Positions 62,669 through 64,000 of a DNA stretch of 64,000 nt are shown in pieces. This stretch comes from Moniliella sp. 'wahieum'. Taxonomy: Eukaryota; Basidiomycota; Moniliellomycetes; Moniliellales; Moniliellaceae. Below the pieces are notes generated by a model that saw only the letters and a list, made by a program, of their open reading frames with translations, did no database searches and was not told the DNA's origin. The position numbers were made by a program, and so were the translations under genes. Each line of letters opens with the position of its first letter. Position 1 is the stretch's first letter. The DNA is taken from contig RSEE01000026.1 in assembly GCA_003971905.1 (NCBI GenBank), positions 558,001 to 622,000 of the forward strand. Direction: 5' to 3'.

Positions 62669-63573
62669 GAGGGGGGCTGAAACGGCGGGGGGGGGGGAGG
62701 GCAACAGCGCGGGGAGGCGGAGGCGGGACGAGGGGGCGAGGGACGGGGAGGTTAAGCCTTAAGAGCCGTCGGCCGCCCTCGCCCCGCTCGGCTGCTCTGA
62801 CCCCGTGCCCGGATCTGGGCGGGCCGACGCACGTCTCCGCAGCCGCAGCCAGGGGGAGGCAGAGGGGAGTGTGCCGCACTGCGCACGGACACAGGCACTA
62901 TGCCAGTGTGCCGCGCCAGTGTGCCTCCGGTGGCCCACCGGCACGCGTCATGTATCGATGATCCCCACGCGGTACCTTTTGGGCCTTAGATCCCCTTGAA
63001 CGTACCTTGAACGTTGAACGAAGCAACCGCAGGGGATCTGCGCTGGGCTTCCACGCAGGCCCTGGGCGTTCGTACAGACGCAGTCCAAGCAACCCGACCA
63101 CATTGTGCTGGATTCAGACCCACCGCTCCCTCTGTCGCTCCCTGCCGCTCCGTGGAGACGCTGGCCCAACGCCCTCCGCGGCAGGCGGCGCATCCTCTGT
63201 TGACGCATCCCGACGCCTGTGTTTTCGCCAGGTAGCAGGGTGAGCTCGACATGTACTTGTCTCCACGAACCCCCTGTTCGTATTCGTCTGCGCCCTGCTC
63301 CTTGCCTCACCCAATCGGTCCTCTGCACCCTCTCCCCCCGTCGAAAAAAGCAGTGCAGGCAATGCGTATACAACGACCGCAACCCTCCTTTTTGCCTTTG
63401 GGCTGATCCATGATCTGCATGATCAATCCGTCCACCGTCCCTATCGATGGTAACATGTAAGAAGTGTCATTCAACTTTAACTGCCCTCTCAGTGGCCTGC
63501 TCCTGCTCAATTCATTCCCTGGCGCTGTTGGTTTTCCGTCTCTATCTTCCCCCTTTCGCCTTCGTTTTACGGC
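62669..63573. other. Intergenic, no gene recognised
   Basis: Upstream side of the coiled-coil gene. TTGAACGTACCTTGAACGTTGAACG at 62996-63019 repeats the AACGTT heptamer theme (compare 45516). Short frames only. Confidence 0.5.
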
Positions 63574-63807
63574 TCGCATACCTACGGGCAGGGTCCCGCT
63601 ATCATAAGCCCATATCACCAAAAGGATCACTCTCTTTTCCAGAGCGCCAGGATCGCATACCTACGGGCAGGGTCCCGCTATCATAAGCCCATATCACCAA
63701 AAGGATCACTCTTTTCCAGAGCGCCAGGATCGCATACCTACGGGCAGGGTCCCGCTATCATAAGCCCATATCACCAAAAGGATCACTCTCTTTTCCGAGC
63801 GCCAGGA
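63574..63807. repeat. Three tandem copies of a 77-79 bp unit
   Basis: Units 63574-63652, 63653-63729 and 63730-63807 begin TCGCATACCTACGGGCAGGG and end GAGCGCCAGGA. They differ only by loss of TC in copy 2 and of one base in the CCAGAG end of copy 3. Near-identity implies a recent duplication. Not multiples of three, so unlikely to be coding. Each copy contains CATATCACCAAAAGGATCAC. Confidence 0.97.
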
Positions 63808-64000
63808 TGACATCCAAGTTAAGGGAAGTGAAAGTCGTATTCATGTGGTTGGAAAGCATGCGTGTATCAACGAATTCATGGTGGGTTTCAGCGGGCAAGC
63901 TGTGGCCATGGAAAAGAAAAGCGATCCATAATAGAATTCCAGGATGGGAGTTTGAAGCCATTCCTTTTCCCGTGCCCCCCTTGATGGTGTATATGTAGCT

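Overview
This is nuclear DNA from a fungus, probably a basidiomycete (yeast-like or smut-like). The case for a fungus is the gene set: PER1-type GPI remodelling, LCB2, a DEP-DH-PH-CNH Rho GEF, an APC3/Cdc27, a DUF2985-type membrane protein and a Nak1/Kic1-type kinase. GT-AG introns are short (42-160 bp) with GTATGT/GTACGT/GTGAGT donors and pyrimidine-rich 3' ends, and the one tRNA gene carries a nuclear-type intron. Coding DNA is GC-rich, genes lie on both strands and there are no operons. The lineage inside fungi cannot be fixed from this window alone.

Layout: 0-2 kb, 3' part of a DUF2985-like membrane protein (-). 4.5-6.5 kb, LCB2 of serine palmitoyltransferase (+). 7.1-10.3 kb, a Nak1/Kic1-like GCK kinase (-). 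10.9-11.1 kb, a 28-copy heptamer array abutting the stop codon of an unidentified membrane protein (11.1-13.9 kb, -). 15.4-16.8 kb, PER1 (-). 17.5-20.9 kb, APC3/CDC27 (-). 21.1 kb, intron-containing tRNA-Ser(AGA) (-). 21.3-23.6 kb, a DHHC palmitoyltransferase (+). 23.6-32.5 kb is a gene-poor, repeat-rich domain with one clear gene, a 'pathogen-related' NTF2-like protein (25.5-26.4 kb, -). 32.5-34.8 kb, divergent IPP1 pyrophosphatase (-) and an SDR (+). 35.4-37.3 kb, BCD1 (+). 38.1-39.3 kb, a CaM kinase (+). 41.0-42.3 kb, PDA1 (-). 43.6-44.3 kb, HUB1/UBL5 in five exons (-). 46.3-48.2 kb, a divergent Hsp70-like gene (+). 48.6-50.1 kb, a coiled-coil protein (-). 50.6-56.8 kb, the Rho1 GEF (+). 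57.5-58.2 kb, ribosomal protein uL16/RPL10 (-). 59.1-60.2 kb, a tyrosine phosphatase (-). 60.5-62.7 kb, a Q-rich/QGY-repeat coiled-coil protein (-). 63.6-63.8 kb, a three-copy 77-79 bp tandem repeat.

The genes are a housekeeping assortment rather than one pathway: sphingolipid synthesis, GPI and cell-wall Rho signalling, morphogenesis kinase, cell cycle, central metabolism, splicing and snoRNP/ribosome biogenesis.

Two features run through the whole window. First, most long genes keep family-conserved sequence but hop between frames at single-base steps, often in homopolymers, while short genes (RPL10, HUB1, the SDR, the NTF2-like gene) are intact. This looks like residual long-read indel error, so the coordinates of long genes are envelopes that do not translate as given. 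Second, intergenic DNA is full of short tandem arrays whose unit is very often exactly 7 bp, with many unrelated sequences. Several units are a 6-bp palindrome plus one base. Two such arrays supply the stop codon of the neighbouring gene and one lies in a HUB1 intron.
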